The translations under genes and the position numbers were made by a program. This document shows positions 27,701-34,342 of a stretch of DNA of 64,000 nucleotides, piece after piece (position 1 is the stretch's first letter; each line of letters starts with the position of its first letter). Below the pieces are notes generated by a model, which saw only the letters and a program-made list of their open reading frames with translations, was not told the origin of the DNA and did not search any database. The stretch lies in assembly GCA_910589375.1 (NCBI GenBank), contig CAJUTK010000001.1, forward strand, positions 496,001-560,000, read 5' to 3'. The stretch comes from an uncultured Bacilli bacterium. Lineage in GTDB: Bacteria; Bacillota_I; Bacilli_A; RF39; UBA660.

Positions 27701-27826
27701 AGTTTTAAAGAATTTATTCAAAATGAAACTTTATCATTGGATATTATAGAAGATAATAATGCTAAAGAAGAAGTGGATTTAAACGGTCATATTACTTATT
27801 TAAGAGTAGAAAAGAAAGAAGACTAA
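24734..27826 (+). CDS. ileS: Isoleucyl-tRNA synthetase
   Basis: It charges tRNA-Ile and edits Val-tRNA-Ile. At 1030 residues it is the long, eukaryote-like type 2 form; bacterial type 1 enzymes are about 920. The HIGH-type motif is in NGMPGIHHMLAK (about 48-60) and the second signature is KKMHKSRGNAIEP, with His in place of Ser in KMSKS. Other features are the WTTTPWTLMANVAL editing-domain start, a CTRCGTG pair and a CECG...CPECG zinc-binding pair, and the anticodon-binding region with NWYIRRNRRRFW. The start follows GAGGAGGG just after the CYTH stop. The type 2 form is linked by known work to lower mupirocin sensitivity. Control is by the T-box upstream. Confidence 0.96.
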   Translation: MKFEELSKEKTSVVEQDILKKWKEENILEKTIQNREGKKDFVFYDGPATANGMPGIHHMLAKFLKDTFCKYKTMQGYRVVRKIGWDTHGLPVEVQVEKALGFTSKNDIEKYGIKEFNQKCREIVWENEASFRDLTEKMGQFIDTDNAYITYHNDYIETEWWILKKIFDDGLFYEGHKILPFCTRCGTGLSSHEVAQGYKEISVNSVIVPMKLVDEDAYFLVWTTTPWTLMANVALCVNPNEEYVKVESMGYKFIVAKALLHQVLGDEVKVLETYKGTDLEYKKYEQLLPFLEVENAFYVTCDTYVTMEDGTGIVHIAPAFGADDYEVGKRYGLPVVNPVGEDGKYTEGPWKGTFVMDADIEVIKWLKENDKLFKKIKMDHNYPHCWRCGTPLLYYSKPSWYIKTTAVKDKIIKENNKVNWYPDYVGEKRFGNWLENMIDWAVSRKRYWGTPIPLWKCECGHLEMIGSRKELVEKAIEKIDDSIDLHRPYVDDVHIKCPECGKKISRIEDVMDCWFDSGAMPFAQYHYPFENKELWENQFPASFICEGIDQTRGWFYSLLVISVLVTGKTPYKNVLVNDLLLDKYGKKMHKSRGNAIEPFTVMEQYGADTIRWYLPSVSPIWTPIKFDEDGLKDVYSKFISTLRNTYNFFAIYANTDKIDPRDFEVKYKDLLEIDKWLLSKYNKLVRDVTEFMDAYDLTNTVRRIQEFVGEDLSNWYIRRNRRRFWSSELDNDKKAVYSTTYQVLVGICELIAPIVPYVSEEIYTKLTGKESVHLADYPKCNKKMIDEEIESRMDLVRNLISLGRNIREEVKIKVRQPISECLIDGKNESLISDLTPLIEEELNVKKVTFITNLSEYMNFTVKPNFKEVGKIFGPKMKRFGELLLELSNEEVSKLQNNESISMEIEGEKYDITSSMVEIRANSKEGFDVATDASNFVILKTELTEDLILEGIARELVSKVQNLRKTSNFEIADRIYLYYKGDEKVKEAVNSFKEFIQNETLSLDIIEDNNAKEEVDLNGHITYLRVEKKED

Positions 27827-27840
27827 TAGTCTTCTTTTTT
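27816..27840 (+). terminator. Intrinsic terminator after ileS
   Basis: AGAAGACT, loop AAT and AGTCTTCTTTTTT. The hairpin overlaps the stop codon of ileS. Confidence 0.87.
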
Positions 27841-27867
27841 GACAAATAATGAAATGTTTGTTAAGAT
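27839..27867 (+). promoter_or_regulatory. SigA-type promoter of the Fic gene
   Basis: TTGACA (27839-27844) and TAAGAT (27862-27867) are separated by 17 bases. This shows that the TTG at 27839 is a promoter element and not a start codon. Confidence 0.8.
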
Positions 27868-27892
27868 ACTAGGAAAAAAAGGGGTGAATGGC

Positions 27893-29047
27893 ATGGCTGA
27901 AAAAGAATATAGGAGATTATCTTTATTAGTAGACGATATTCCGTTATATGTAGTGGATAGAGAAATAGCGCCATTAAAAGAAGAACTAGAATCCTTTTTA
28001 GAAGGTATGTCCTACATGAAAAGTAGAAAGTTTTCTAGGGATGTCCTTTTTTCTCATGAAATTCAAGCTAATAATGTAATTGAAGGGTATTATGATGATG
28101 TCTCATTAGTAGATAATGTTATTCATAGAAAGTTAGATATTAGTGATGAACAAAGAAAGAGAAGAATTCTAAATTTATATAAAGGATATCGTTATATTTT
28201 AACTTCTGGTAAAGCTATTAACAGAGAAAACTTAAAAGAATTATATGGGATTCTTTCAGATGGATTATTAGAAGCAGGGGATATTGCTAATATGGGAGAA
28301 TACTATCGAAATGAAGATGTATTTATCTTTTATTCAGATCGTATGGATATTGAGCCAGATAAAGGAGTGCCTGCTAAAGAAATAGAAAAATATATGAGTA
28401 TTCTATTAGAATATATGTCTAAGAAAAAAACAGATGGTACTTTAACAGATACTTATTTAGTATCACAGGTCGCACATTTCTACTTCTGTTATATCCATCC
28501 TTACTATGATATCAATGGTAGAACTAGTAGAACAACTGCTATGTGGTACTTATTAAATCATGGAGCTTATCCTTATATTATTTTTAACAGGGGTATTCAA
28601 CAGTCTAAACAGAGATATTATAAAATTATTAGAGATGTTAAAAAATATAAAAATGTTACCTTCTTTTTAAATTATATGATGGCTAGTTTAAAGGCTGAGT
28701 TAGAAAAAGAGCATATTATGGAATTAATCGCTCAAAGTTGTAGACATAAACTTAGTTCGCTAGATTATCAAACGATGCAATATATTTTATCAATGAATGG
28801 TCAGATTACTTATGCAGATTTTGCTAGATTTTATAATAGTCAAAATGAACATAAGAAATTACCTGAAATATTTGATACGATGATTGCACCAATGATTGAT
28901 AAAGGAGTTATTGTTCCAACTACTTCTACTTCTAAGACTTATAGAAGTGGTCTTCAAAATTCTTTCTTTGAACTTAATCCATCTATGTATGAAATAGATC
29001 CAGCTAAGATAAAAAGAATTAATCTTGTACAAAATAAGAACAACTAA
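27893..29047 (+). CDS. Fic family protein (predicted AMP transferase)
   Basis: Fic enzymes move AMP or other phosphate groups onto target proteins. The 384-residue protein has the core motif HPYYDINGRTSR (His202 to Arg213), close to the canonical HPFxxGNGRxxR, but with Ile207 where Gly is usual. An upstream ANNVIEGYYDD (about 60-68) matches the autoinhibitory (S/T)xxxE(G/N) helix and places Glu64 as the inhibitory residue, a class II layout. The C-terminal 110 residues look like a winged-helix domain. Start chosen by GGGGTGA before the ATG at 27893. No antitoxin partner lies next to it. Confidence 0.88.
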   Translation: MAEKEYRRLSLLVDDIPLYVVDREIAPLKEELESFLEGMSYMKSRKFSRDVLFSHEIQANNVIEGYYDDVSLVDNVIHRKLDISDEQRKRRILNLYKGYRYILTSGKAINRENLKELYGILSDGLLEAGDIANMGEYYRNEDVFIFYSDRMDIEPDKGVPAKEIEKYMSILLEYMSKKKTDGTLTDTYLVSQVAHFYFCYIHPYYDINGRTSRTTAMWYLLNHGAYPYIIFNRGIQQSKQRYYKIIRDVKKYKNVTFFLNYMMASLKAELEKEHIMELIAQSCRHKLSSLDYQTMQYILSMNGQITYADFARFYNSQNEHKKLPEIFDTMIAPMIDKGVIVPTTSTSKTYRSGLQNSFFELNPSMYEIDPAKIKRINLVQNKNN

Positions 29048-29068
29048 TTTTAGTTGTTCTTATTTTTT
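29031..29068 (+). terminator. Bidirectional terminator between the Fic gene and sigK
   Basis: AAATAAGAACAACTA (29032-29046) and TAGTTGTTCTTATTT (29051-29065) form a 15-base perfect stem with runs of T on both strands; the genes converge. Confidence 0.9.
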
Positions 29069-29742
29069 ATATATTCTCTAAGCATTTTAGTAAGTGCTCT
29101 TTTTTCAATACGTGATACGTAACTTCTAGATATTTTATAGTATTTAGCAATTTCTTTTTGTGTTAGTTTATCTTGGTCATTTAATCCATAACGTTTTTCA
29201 ATAATTTCCTTTTCTCTATCTGTTAATACAGAAAAATACTGATCAATTCTTTTAATATTATCTTGATTATGAATATCAATAGCAAAGTCAGGGGCTGGAG
29301 TTTTTAAAATATCTAAAAGTGTAATTTCATTTCCTTCCTTATCAAATCCTACTGCTTCATTAATACTAATATTTTTGCTATTTCGTTTATTGGCTCTATA
29401 GTACATTAAAATTTCATTTTCGATACAACGTGCTACATAAGTAGTTAGTCTCGTTTTATGGTTTTCTGAGTAACTATCTATTCCTTTAATAAGGCCGATA
29501 GTACCAATACTAATTAAATCATCTTCGTCATCTTTTTTGTGTTCATATTTTTTTACAATATGGGCAACTAACCTAAGATTGTGCTCAATTAATTTATCAC
29601 GTGCAAACTTGTTTCCTATCCTCGCTTGTTCTAGATATTCTTCTTCTTCCTCTTTGGTAAGAGGATCAGGAAAAATATTGTTAGAATAAGCCGCACAGAA
29701 CAAATTGAAGTCTTTAAATAGCCACTTTAAAAAATTAAACAT
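29050..29742 (-). CDS. sigK: RNA polymerase sporulation sigma factor, pro-SigK
   Basis: The 230-residue protein matches SigK. It has the hydrophobic pro-sequence FNFLKWLFKDFNLFCAAYS, then NNIFPDPL, IEHNLRLVAHIVKKYEHK, DDLISIGTIGLIKGIDSYS (region 2), ARCIENEILMYYR, DKEGNEITLLDIL (region 3) and EIAKYYKISRSYVSRIEKRAL (region 4). SigK drives late mother-cell genes after SpoIVFB removes the pro-sequence. The gene is uninterrupted, so no skin-type element splits it. I chose the ATG at 29742; a TTG 15 bases upstream is less likely. A SigE-like promoter precedes it (29762-29790). Confidence 0.94.
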   Translation of the reverse strand: MFNFLKWLFKDFNLFCAAYSNNIFPDPLTKEEEEEYLEQARIGNKFARDKLIEHNLRLVAHIVKKYEHKKDDEDDLISIGTIGLIKGIDSYSENHKTRLTTYVARCIENEILMYYRANKRNSKNISINEAVGFDKEGNEITLLDILKTPAPDFAIDIHNQDNIKRIDQYFSVLTDREKEIIEKRYGLNDQDKLTQKEIAKYYKISRSYVSRIEKRALTKMLREYIKNKNN

Positions 29743-29761
29743 ATTGCATACACCCAATATA

Positions 29762-29790
29762 AATATATGAAATATTTTTAAAAAAATATC
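29762..29790 (-). promoter_or_regulatory. Candidate SigE-type promoter of sigK
   Basis: On the minus strand GATATTT (29790-29784) lies 14 bases before CATATATT (29769-29762). This agrees with the SigE -10 consensus CATACAnT at seven of eight places and with ATATT of the -35. SigE and SpoIIID switch on sigK in Bacillus, so the match fits. The short A/T-rich words make it a moderate call. Confidence 0.55.
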
Positions 29791-29810
29791 TTTTCTAATA
29801 TATATTTTTA

Positions 29811-29819
29811 TGTTATAAT
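29811..29819 (+). promoter_or_regulatory. Extended -10 promoter of the repeat protein
   Basis: TGTTATAAT (TG at 29811-29812, TATAAT at 29814-29819) lies 32 bases before the start codon at 29851. Confidence 0.65.
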
Positions 29820-29850
29820 ACTTTCATAAGGTAAAGAAAGGTATGGTAAA

Positions 29851-31164
29851 ATGAAATTTGAAAAATTAAATACAAAAGTAGTAGTAGCTATTGGTGTTGC
29901 TGTTATATTGGTTTTAACTTTAGTATTTATTATCTTCAATACAGATTTAATTGTTAATCATAAGAAAGATAATAGTAATACTAATACAAATAGTGCTTCT
30001 AATACAGAAACTATTTCAGATGAGGCAAAAGATAGAACAAAGGATGTAAATGATTTAAACTCTGTTGAAAAGAAATATCTTATTGAACAAAACTTTTTAA
30101 CTTATTTAGAGAGTTTAGATCCAACTGTTTTAGAACAAATGAAGAAGGAATGTGTAGAAAAGGGTTCTTGTCCAATAGATATTAAGGATTTACTTGATTA
30201 TGTTAAAGACAAGGAAAATCCTGATAAATCTACTACTATTAGTGGATGTAGTGGGAAGTTATCTTATACATTTGAGAATGGTGAAGTAAAAGTAGATATG
30301 TCAGGGGTTGTTTGTTCAACAAAACCTAACACTAATACGAATTACCAAGATCCAGAAGAGAGTAATTCTAATGTTTATGATGGAACAGGAAAAGTACCTG
30401 AAAATGTAGAGAATAGGGAAAAATATCCTAAACAATTATCCCCAGAAGAGAAAAATTATATTGTTTCTAAGAATATGCAAACAGATATTAGTGGGGCGAC
30501 AGGAGAAACTGTTGAAAATTTAAAAGCACACTGTATTGACCCTAAGAACTGTGAGTTTGATGCTAAAAACTATAATCTTTATTCAGATGATTCTGATATC
30601 GGATATTTTATAACTGGATGTACAGGAAAGATTAATGTCATTTATGTTCCTGGTGTTATTACTGCGACAGCAAAGACAAAGGGAGCTTTAAAAGTTGTAA
30701 AAGATACAGATAATTTAAAAGCAAATGAAATTAGATTAAGCGATGCTCTTCCACATCTAAGTTCTACAAAATTACAAACTGGTGATTATGTTAAGAAAAC
30801 AAAAGTAAAAGCTTATGTTGCTGCAACAGCAAAAACAAAAGGAGCTTTAAAAGTAGTATCAGATAAGAAAAAGCCAGCTGCAAATGAAATTAGATTTTCA
30901 AATGTAAAATACCGTGTATATTCTGTAGAAATTAAAGAAGGCGATTATGTTGCAGTAGAAGAAATAGATGCTTATGTTGCAACAACAGCAGATGACAAGG
31001 ATGCTTTAAAAGTAGTAGCGGATTTTAGAACTTTAGAAGCTGGTCAAATCAAAATTAGTAGTGCTAGACCTTTTATAGATACAAATCCTATTAAAGTGGG
31101 AGATTATGTCATAGAGGGAACTTATGTAACAGATACATCAAAAGTTGTTTGTAAACAAGGATAA
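29851..31164 (+). CDS. Membrane-anchored extracellular protein with three 53-residue repeats
   Basis: No named family recognised in this 437-residue protein. An N-terminal membrane anchor (about 10-33) is followed by an Asn/Thr/Ser linker (NSNTNTNSASNT). Two related Cys-bearing domains come next (about 68-155 and 205-268; each has a KKYL or KNYI start and an ISGC or ITGC/CxGK segment), with a second Asn-Thr linker between. Three tandem repeats of 53 residues then run from 30664, each starting near ALKVV and containing GDYV. The third ends in VVCKQG. An extracellular binding role is inference. The upstream AAGAAAGG ribosome site supports the start. The linker matches the protein at 73-900. Confidence 0.75.
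   Translation: MKFEKLNTKVVVAIGVAVILVLTLVFIIFNTDLIVNHKKDNSNTNTNSASNTETISDEAKDRTKDVNDLNSVEKKYLIEQNFLTYLESLDPTVLEQMKKECVEKGSCPIDIKDLLDYVKDKENPDKSTTISGCSGKLSYTFENGEVKVDMSGVVCSTKPNTNTNYQDPEESNSNVYDGTGKVPENVENREKYPKQLSPEEKNYIVSKNMQTDISGATGETVENLKAHCIDPKNCEFDAKNYNLYSDDSDIGYFITGCTGKINVIYVPGVITATAKTKGALKVVKDTDNLKANEIRLSDALPHLSSTKLQTGDYVKKTKVKAYVAATAKTKGALKVVSDKKKPAANEIRFSNVKYRVYSVEIKEGDYVAVEEIDAYVATTADDKDALKVVADFRTLEAGQIKISSARPFIDTNPIKVGDYVIEGTYVTDTSKVVCKQG
30664..31140 (+). repeat. Three tandem 159-base coding repeats
   Basis: Repeats start at 30664, 30823 and 30982. The first two are the most alike (both begin ATAKTKGALKVV); the third begins TTADDKDALKVV. Each unit ends in a GDYV motif, the last unit with a variant tail. 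The exact 159-base period points to in-frame duplication. Confidence 0.8.
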
Positions 31165-31191
31165 AAGTATTTCAAAAGAAATACTTTTTTT
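31163..31191 (+). terminator. Intrinsic terminator before recD2
   Basis: AAAAGTATTTC (31163-31173), loop AAAA and GAAATACTTTT (31178-31188), followed by T residues. Confidence 0.85.
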
Positions 31192-31192
31192 A

Positions 31193-31201
31193 TGTTATAA
31201 T
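31193..31201 (+). promoter_or_regulatory. Extended -10 promoter of recD2
   Basis: TGTTATAAT, with TATAAT at 31196-31201; the start codon is 16 bases downstream, so the leader is very short. Confidence 0.6.
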
Positions 31202-31216
31202 AGTTATGGTGATTCT

Positions 31217-33439
31217 ATGGAAAACTTTATTATGGGAACTTATAAACAGAGTATTTTTTCCTCTGAAAATGGTTATGTTATTGGCCTTATGAGAGTAAAA
31301 GATACGGATATGGAATCGATGAAAGACTATATTAATAAAACGATTACTTTTACAGGTTATTTTCATGAGTTAACAGAGCAAGATAATTACTATTTTTTCG
31401 GACAAGAAACAGTTCATCCAAAGTATGGTTTTCAGTTTGTAGTGGAGCGATATGAGAGAGTAAAACCTGAGGACAAAGATGGGATTGTAGAATTTTTATC
31501 TAGTGATTTATTTAAAGGTGTAGGAGAAAAATTAGCGCAGTCTATTGTAAATACATTAGGAGAAAGTGCTTTAGATAAAATTTTAGATGATAAAAGTAAT
31601 TTATTGTTAGTACCTAAAATGACTATGAAAAAAGCAGATAGTATATATGAAACTTTAATGAAATATGAAGAGAGTCATAAAATGATAGTCTACTTAACAG
31701 AATTAGGTTTTTCTATGAGGGATGCTCTACTGATTTATAATACTTATAAAGGGAATACAACTATGATTTTAGAACACAATATTTATAGAGTAATTGATGA
31801 TATAGAAGAAATTACTTTTCCTAAAATAGATGCTATTGTAAAAAGAAAAGAGCTAAGTATTGATCAGGACTTACGTATTAAAGCTTGTATCTTATATGTA
31901 ATGAGAGATTTAACTTTTAAAAACGGAGATACTTATTTAAATCTAGGAGAGATAGTAGAAGCTACTTGTTATTATATCGGTTATGATGTAGGAGAAAAAT
32001 TAGTGGAGGAACTATTATGTGAATTAAATGGAGAAATGAAAGTTGAAATATTAGATAATAGATACTATTTAGAAGAAATATATGAGGCTCAATATTCTGT
32101 AATAGATAGAGTAAGTCGTTTATTATCAAAAGATAAAAAAGTATATAAAGATTTTCAAAAAGAGTTATCTGCTTTAGAAAAAGAAAGTGGCATAACTTAT
32201 AATGATAAACAAAAAGATGCTATTAAAAAGGCACTCACAAATAATATTGTAATTATTACTGGGGGACCTGGTACAGGAAAAACAACTATTATAAAAGCAA
32301 TTGTAAATCTTTATAGAATTTTAAATAAATATAAAGAAAAGGATTTAAATGGAGTTATTTCCTTATTAGCGCCTACCGGTCGTGCTAGTAAAAGAATGTC
32401 TGAGTCTACTGATTTTCCAGCAAGTACTATTCATCGCTTTTTGAAATGGAATAGAGAGAATAATCGCTTTGCGATTAATGAATATAATCCTGATTTTAGT
32501 AAATTAATTATTATTGATGAGGTTAGTATGATTGATCTTCCCCTTATGGATAGCTTATTGAAAGGTCTTACTGAAGATATTCAATTAGTTTTAGTAGGAG
32601 ATTCTAATCAACTTCCTAGTGTAGGACCTGGTATGGTTTTAAAAGATTTTATTGATAGTGAATTAATTGATGTTATCAAATTAGATGTTTTATATAGACA
32701 AAAGGAAGATAGTTATATACCAGAATTAGCGCGTGAGATTAGAGAAGATGATTTAGGTGATTTTTTAAGTACTAGGGATGATTATACTTTTTTAACTTGT
32801 TCTTCTAATAGTATTATCTCTAATCTTCCTAAAATATGTAATCAAATTTTAGAACATGGCTATGATTATAAAAGAGTACAAGTAATGGCACCTATGTATG
32901 CTGGTGCTAATGGAATTGATAATTTAAATAAAATATTACAAGAAGTTTTTAATCCTGCTAGTAAGACTAAAAATGAATTAAAAGTAGGAGATGTTATTTT
33001 TAGAGAGAATGATAAAGTATTGCAACTTGTAAATATTCCAGATGATAATGTATTTAATGGGGATATTGGGATTATTACTTCTATTAGACATGGGAATACT
33101 ACAAAGAGTGGTAAAAATGAAATAACAATAGATTTTGATGGAAATTTAGTTACTTATCAGCCTAAGGATTTTGTAAATATAAAACACGGATTTATTATCA
33201 GTATTCATAAATCTCAGGGAAGTGAATTCGATGTTGTTGTTATTCCAATTAGTAGAAGTTATCAAAGAATGCTTTATCGAAAACTTATTTACACTGGTAT
33301 TACTCGTGCTAAGAAAAAATTAATTTTAATTGGAGAACCAGATGCATTTACTTATAGTGTCCACAATCATCAAGAAAATATACGAAAGACAGATTTACTA
33401 GAAAATCTTTTATCTAGATGTATAAATTTAAAAAAGTAG
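31217..33439 (+). CDS. recD2: ATP-dependent 5'-3' DNA helicase RecD2
   Basis: The 740-residue protein is a superfamily 1B helicase of the RecD2 type, which works without RecBC. It starts ENFIMGTYKQSIFSSENGYVIG, the N-terminal OB-like domain. Helix-hairpin-helix repeats (about 90-200, with KGVGEKLAQSIVNTLG) follow, then Walker A IITGGPGTGKTTII (about 355), LIIIDEVSMIDLPLM (Walker B), VLVGDSNQLPSVGPGMVL and a C-terminal helicase domain with SIHKSQGSEFDVVVIP and YTGITRAKKKL. Roles in mismatch repair and replication-fork stability are known for the family. I chose the ATG at 31217 after GGTGAT; a longer form would run through the terminator. Confidence 0.94.
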   Translation: MENFIMGTYKQSIFSSENGYVIGLMRVKDTDMESMKDYINKTITFTGYFHELTEQDNYYFFGQETVHPKYGFQFVVERYERVKPEDKDGIVEFLSSDLFKGVGEKLAQSIVNTLGESALDKILDDKSNLLLVPKMTMKKADSIYETLMKYEESHKMIVYLTELGFSMRDALLIYNTYKGNTTMILEHNIYRVIDDIEEITFPKIDAIVKRKELSIDQDLRIKACILYVMRDLTFKNGDTYLNLGEIVEATCYYIGYDVGEKLVEELLCELNGEMKVEILDNRYYLEEIYEAQYSVIDRVSRLLSKDKKVYKDFQKELSALEKESGITYNDKQKDAIKKALTNNIVIITGGPGTGKTTIIKAIVNLYRILNKYKEKDLNGVISLLAPTGRASKRMSESTDFPASTIHRFLKWNRENNRFAINEYNPDFSKLIIIDEVSMIDLPLMDSLLKGLTEDIQLVLVGDSNQLPSVGPGMVLKDFIDSELIDVIKLDVLYRQKEDSYIPELAREIREDDLGDFLSTRDDYTFLTCSSNSIISNLPKICNQILEHGYDYKRVQVMAPMYAGANGIDNLNKILQEVFNPASKTKNELKVGDVIFRENDKVLQLVNIPDDNVFNGDIGIITSIRHGNTTKSGKNEITIDFDGNLVTYQPKDFVNIKHGFIISIHKSQGSEFDVVVIPISRSYQRMLYRKLIYTGITRAKKKLILIGEPDAFTYSVHNHQENIRKTDLLENLLSRCINLKK

Positions 33440-33453
33440 TGCAAAATAAGAAT

Positions 33454-33483
33454 GTATATAAGTCACCGTGACGACTTATATAC
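33454..33483 (+). promoter_or_regulatory. Perfect 11-base inverted repeat
   Basis: GTATATAAGTC (33454-33464) and GACTTATATAC (33473-33483) form an exact dyad around ACCGTGAC. Inside it, GTCAC-C-GTGAC (33462-33472) is a second, overlapping dyad. There is no T-run, so it is not a simple terminator. It lies between recD2 and the small gene at 33519. Confidence 0.65.
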
Positions 33484-33518
33484 GGTTGATTACGGATAGT
33501 CTAGTAAGAGGTGATTAT

Positions 33519-33674
33519 ATGCAAACGTGTTGTAAGGATATAGCACTAATTGCACTTGGAGCTACTGCTGTGTTAGCATATCAGAAATATAGTAAGCCAG
33601 TAATGGACGAAGCTGAGAAAGTAATGAAGAGTGCTTTAAAAAAAGCAGATAAAAAACTAGACAATATGATGTAA
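33519..33674 (+). CDS. Small protein, YtxH-like in form
   Basis: The 51-residue protein has Cys-Cys near the N-terminus, a hydrophobic segment (about 6-20, LIALGATAVLAYQKYS) and a Lys-rich amphipathic helix (about 24-50, with VMKSALKKADKKL). AGAGGTGAT precedes the ATG. The shape, a single membrane helix followed by a charged helix, resembles YtxH/YtxG-type stress proteins, but I cannot assign a family. It lies between a perfect inverted repeat and a terminator. Confidence 0.65.
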   Translation: MQTCCKDIALIALGATAVLAYQKYSKPVMDEAEKVMKSALKKADKKLDNMM

Positions 33675-33675
33675 G

Positions 33676-33698
33676 AAAGGCCCTTAAAGGGCTTTTAA
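33676..33698 (+). terminator. Probable intrinsic terminator
   Basis: AAAGGCCC, a short loop and GGGCTTTT, followed by mixed A/T sequence. Confidence 0.6.
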
Positions 33699-33718
33699 TT
33701 TGCAATTTTATTAGATTT

Positions 33719-33727
33719 TGATATAAT
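33719..33727 (+). promoter_or_regulatory. Extended -10 promoter of the SepF-like gene
   Basis: TGATATAAT (TATAAT at 33722-33727), 24 bases before the start codon. Confidence 0.6.
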
Positions 33728-33750
33728 ACTTATGTTTTTAAGGGGGATTT

Positions 33751-34293
33751 ATGACGTTATATGGTGGTTTTCAGGGAAAAAGAGTAGCTGATAAAAAGTT
33801 TAAATTATTTAGAAAATATAAAGGAAAAAGAGTAGCAAATAAGCCAGTAAGAAATGTATTTCTTAGTCAAGCAATAGAACTACTTACTGGTAAAATAAAA
33901 TATTTATCTGCAAAGTTTCAAGAATTAGAAGAAAGATATATGCCTAAAGAAGATTTAGAATCTGTATCTGTAGTAGAACTAAAAGAAGAGGAATATACGG
34001 ATAGTACAAAAGTAGCAACTATCCAAGCTAGTTCTTTAGAGGATATTGACGATGTAATTACTTATTTAGAGAATGGCTGCATTGTTATTGTAAACTATAA
34101 ATTATTAAATGGAGAAGAAAGAAAAGAATTCGACAAAAAATTATCTATAGAGTTGATGTTACTAGGTACGCATTTAACACATATTTCTAATTCAGAAATT
34201 ATTTGTGCAAATAGACAGGTATCTGTTTCAGATGCCTCAAAAGGGAAACAAGAAGGAAAAATATACGATTTAAGAAATTATATAAAAAGATAA
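33751..34293 (+). CDS. SepF-like protein with basic N-terminal extension
   Basis: In this 180-residue protein the C-terminal part (about 88-160) follows the SepF core closely. VATIQASSLEDIDDVITYLENG matches the SepF helix, CIVIVNYKLL the following strand, then EFDKKLSIELMLLGTHLTHISNSEIICANRQVSVS matches the GTIYAIGGDLQKIGGGIFLCTP region. The N-terminus is very basic and carries a duplicated GKRVA(D/N)K unit (residues 9-15 and 25-31) in place of the amphipathic membrane helix. The canonical SepF is at 22995-23396, so this is a diverged paralogue. The site GGGGGAT precedes the ATG. A terminator follows. Confidence 0.7.
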   Translation: MTLYGGFQGKRVADKKFKLFRKYKGKRVANKPVRNVFLSQAIELLTGKIKYLSAKFQELEERYMPKEDLESVSVVELKEEEYTDSTKVATIQASSLEDIDDVITYLENGCIVIVNYKLLNGEERKEFDKKLSIELMLLGTHLTHISNSEIICANRQVSVSDASKGKQEGKIYDLRNYIKR

Positions 34294-34310
34294 GAAATTA
34301 TCTTTTTTTT
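34284..34310 (+). terminator. Intrinsic terminator after the SepF-like gene
   Basis: AAAAAGATAA (34284-34293), loop GAAA and TTATCTTTTTTTT. Confidence 0.87.
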
Positions 34311-34318
34311 GCTCTTTA

Positions 34319-34327
34319 TGATATAAT
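34319..34327 (+). promoter_or_regulatory. Extended -10 promoter of lspA
   Basis: TGATATAAT (TATAAT at 34322-34327), 15 bases before the ATG of lspA. Confidence 0.6.
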
Positions 34328-34342
34328 GAATAAGGTGATTTC

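Noticed and set aside
27839..27892. TTG start of the Fic gene at 27839
   Set aside because: TTG is the start of a TTGACA -35 box with TAAGAT 17 bases downstream; the ATG at 27893 has a ribosome site.
29843..29854. Three-codon leader ORF (ATG GTA AAA TGA) over the start of the repeat protein
   Set aside because: Too short to support without evidence; it may be a chance ATG.
30664..31140. Mobile repeat array
   Set aside because: The 159-base units are in frame within one protein and have no terminal inverted repeats.
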